Under the pieces are notes generated by a model. That model did not search any database. It worked only from the letters and a program-made list of their open reading frames with translations, and was not told where the DNA came from. From Maccoyibacter sp900556645 (GTDB taxonomy: Bacteria > Bacillota > Clostridia > Lachnospirales > Lachnospiraceae), in the NCBI GenBank assembly GCA_958349535.1, contig CATWDJ010000008.1:1-64000 (forward strand): DNA of 64,000 nucleotides. Direction: 5' to 3'. Below are positions 62,483 through 64,000 of this stretch, piece by piece. Position numbers and translations under genes: made by a program. Position 1 is the stretch's first letter, and every line of letters begins with the position of its first letter.

Positions 62483-63277
62483 TTAGGATAACATCATCCG
62501 GTCATTTGCGAATTCCTCGCCGCTTACCTCTTCAAATTTTGCAAGCAGGTCGGCCACTTTGAGGTTTTTCTTTTCCTCTCCGCATACATCGTAAATGATT
62601 TTTCCTTCATGCATCATGATGAGACGATTTCCAAGGCGAATCGCATCTTTCATATTGTGGGTAATCATCAGTGTGGTCAGATGATCCTTTTCAACAATCT
62701 CTTCTGTTAAATCCAAGACTTTTTTGGCAGTTTTCGGATCTAAGGCTGCAGTATGCTCATCCAAAAGCAACAGCTTTGGTTTTTTCAAAGACGCCATCAG
62801 AAGGGTAACCGCCTGACGCTGACCGCCGGAAAGCAAGCCCACCTTTGAAGTCATTCTATCCTCTAAGCCCAGCCCTAAGGACTGCAACCGTTCCTTATAT
62901 TCCGCCCGTTCCTTTGCTGTGATTCCCCAGCCAAGAGAACGGTGTTTTCCACGCCTTGCCGCAATGGCAAGATTCTCTTCTATATTCATATCTGCCGCTG
63001 TTCCGGTCATAGGATCCTGAAATACTCGTCCCAGATATTTTGCCCGTTTATGTTCTGGTAATTTTGTCACATCCACATCATCCACCATGATGCTTCCGCA
63101 ATCCACCGGATACACACCGGCTATCATATTTAAGACGGTAGATTTACCGGCTCCATTACCACCGATTACAGTTACGAAGTCTCCCTCGTTTAAAATTAAA
63201 TCCACTCCGTTTAAAGCCTTTTTTTCATTAATCGTCCCCGGATTAAAGGTTTTATGCACATTTGTAATTTTAAGCAT
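62483..63277 (-). CDS. ABC transporter ATP-binding protein (tryptophan/tyrosine-type)
   Basis: The protein (about 264 residues) has Walker A GGNGAGKSTVLN, signature LLSGGQRQAV and Walker B LLLLDEHTAALDP followed by the switch His in LMITHNM. It pairs with the permease upstream, with which it overlaps by 8 bases. This ATPase/permease type belongs to substrate-binding-protein-dependent importers often labelled as tryptophan/tyrosine transporters. The ATG at 63277 has GGGAGG 8 bases upstream; one at 63283 is too close to it. Confidence 0.87.
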   Translation of the reverse strand: MLKITNVHKTFNPGTINEKKALNGVDLILNEGDFVTVIGGNGAGKSTVLNMIAGVYPVDCGSIMVDDVDVTKLPEHKRAKYLGRVFQDPMTGTAADMNIEENLAIAARRGKHRSLGWGITAKERAEYKERLQSLGLGLEDRMTSKVGLLSGGQRQAVTLLMASLKKPKLLLLDEHTAALDPKTAKKVLDLTEEIVEKDHLTTLMITHNMKDAIRLGNRLIMMHEGKIIYDVCGEEKKNLKVADLLAKFEEVSGEEFANDRMMLS

Positions 63278-64000
63278 CTGCATTTCCTCCCTTCTTACTT
63301 GTCTGGGAGAAATATTTTCCCTTCAAATACGGAATTGCTAAGAACAATGCCACAATCAATGCCGAAAGCAGCTTCAAGTCCGTGGTTTCCAGTCCCAGCT
63401 GAAGTACCACAGCAATTACCACAAAGTAAATAATCGCTCCGATTACCGCTGACACCATATGTAACGCAAAGTTGTGGAAAATTTTACCGAAAATAACCTC
63501 TCCGATAATAACTGCTGCCAATCCGATAACGATGGCACCTCTTCCCATATTAATATCCGAGGAACCTTGATACTGTGCATACAATGCTCCCGAAAGTCCC
63601 ACCAGACCGTTGGAAAGTACCAGACCAAGTACCTTGTAGGCATTGGTGTTGACGCCCTGTGCCCTTGCCATATTCGGATTACATCCGGTGGCTCTGACAC
63701 CTGCTCCAATCTCTGTTCCAAAGAACCAATATAAGAGTCCGATGATTACCACACAGAATCCGATTGTTACAAGACATGCGTGTGGAATGTAACGAAGACT
63801 GACAATCAAATCATACTGAACAACACTGATTGCCTGATTTGCTTTTCCCATAATTCTCATATTGATGGAATACAATCCCAACTGAGTTAAAATTCCCGAT
63901 AAAATCGGTGGAATTCCCAATGCTGTATGGAAAAGCCCCGTCACAAGTCCTGCCAGCATTCCTGCACAAAAAGCCAGAAACAGTGCAAGGTACGGATGCA
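63270..64000 (-). CDS. ABC transporter permease (partial, N-terminus outside the window)
   Basis: At least 242 residues of a permease with about seven hydrophobic segments are present, and the frame is open to the window edge. The segments FHTALGIPPILSGILTQLGLYSINMRIMG and GANPNMARAQG-like (here GCNPNMARAQGVN) are typical of the tryptophan/tyrosine-type ABC permeases. The true start lies beyond 64000. It belongs with the ATPase encoded next. Confidence 0.87.
   Translation of the reverse strand, partial: HPYLALFLAFCAGMLAGLVTGLFHTALGIPPILSGILTQLGLYSINMRIMGKANQAISVVQYDLIVSLRYIPHACLVTIGFCVVIIGLLYWFFGTEIGAGVRATGCNPNMARAQGVNTNAYKVLGLVLSNGLVGLSGALYAQYQGSSDINMGRGAIVIGLAAVIIGEVIFGKIFHNFALHMVSAVIGAIIYFVVIAVVLQLGLETTDLKLLSALIVALFLAIPYLKGKYFSQTSKKGGNADA

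Noticed and set aside
1..64000. CRISPR arrays, tRNA or rRNA genes, intact insertion sequences
   Set aside because: I saw no regularly spaced repeats, no tRNA cloverleaf pattern and no full transposase gene when reading the window; the only mobile-element-like trace is the Rpn fragment.

Overview
The window looks like a chromosomal segment of a low-GC Gram-positive anaerobe, most likely a Lachnospiraceae-type Clostridium relative (inference). The signs are an AT-rich sequence, strong GGAGG-type ribosome sites, a cdaA-cdaR-glmM operon, a ComF / flagellar-regulator-like pair, a tryptophan/tyrosine-type ABC transporter, and many Clostridia-style membrane glycosyltransferases. Nearly all genes are on the minus strand, so transcription runs from high to low coordinates. 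The only plus-strand gene is a frameshifted acyltransferase at 35.1-36.2 kb.

Region by region, in direction of transcription. (1) 64-61.3 kb holds housekeeping genes: an ABC permease cut by the window edge, its ATPase, comF and a small zinc-ribbon regulator, closed by a terminator. (2) 61.2-55.9 kb holds two conserved membrane proteins, then cdaA (c-di-AMP synthase), cdaR, glmM and an HPr-type phosphocarrier. (3) 55.9-38.6 kb is polysaccharide block A: GT2 transferases, rfbD, a DPM1-like GT2 with DUF2304 and a very large membrane protein, a Wzx flippase, a YfhO-type GT-C, an RffA-like aminotransferase, an NAD-dependent epimerase, an ATP-grasp ligase, an ArnE/ArnF-like pair, an ArnC/GtrB-like transferase, and rfbB under its own promoter and terminator. 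(4) 38.4-33.7 kb is an accessory island in mixed orientation: a PRTase plus DprA-like pair, a broken MACPF-like gene, a frameshifted acyltransferase, two unknown genes and a C-terminal fragment resembling Rpn nucleases. (5) 33.6-7.2 kb is polysaccharide block B, headed by rfbA and the initiating phosphoglycosyltransferase. It continues with GT4 and GT2 transferases, an FdtA/FdtB/acetyltransferase cassette, a second Wzx, and a compact cluster of two DUF115-like proteins, an HMGL-like aldolase, a 4Fe-4S protein, a HAD phosphatase, an HpcH/HpaI aldolase and a CMP-sugar synthetase. An acyltransferase and several GT-C membrane proteins follow, the last of them fused to a metallophosphoesterase. (6) 7.2-0.1 kb has its own promoter: GT2, rfbF, a reductase, glf, gtrA and rfbG, then a decayed AAA ATPase and a separately promoted acyltransferase.

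Together the genes would supply dTDP-, CDP- and UDP-activated sugars: dTDP-6-deoxyhexoses, a dTDP-3-amino- and a dTDP-4-amino-dideoxyhexose, a CDP-6-deoxyhexose, UDP-galactofuranose and probably a CMP-activated acid. They would be assembled on undecaprenol, flipped by Wzx or small GtrA/ArnEF-like flippases, and added outside the membrane by GT-C enzymes. Two Wzx flippases and three GT2/flippase/GT-C sets suggest more than one surface polymer, or one polymer that is heavily decorated. The strongest candidates for undescribed biology are the CMP/aldolase/Fe-S/DUF115 cluster (15.6-22.1 kb), the ATP-grasp/RffA/ArnEF/YfhO set (39.7-47.3 kb), the split GT-C fused to a phosphoesterase (7.2-10 kb) and the PRTase-DprA cassette (37.1-38.4 kb). 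All functions are read from sequence motifs and context; no database search was run.
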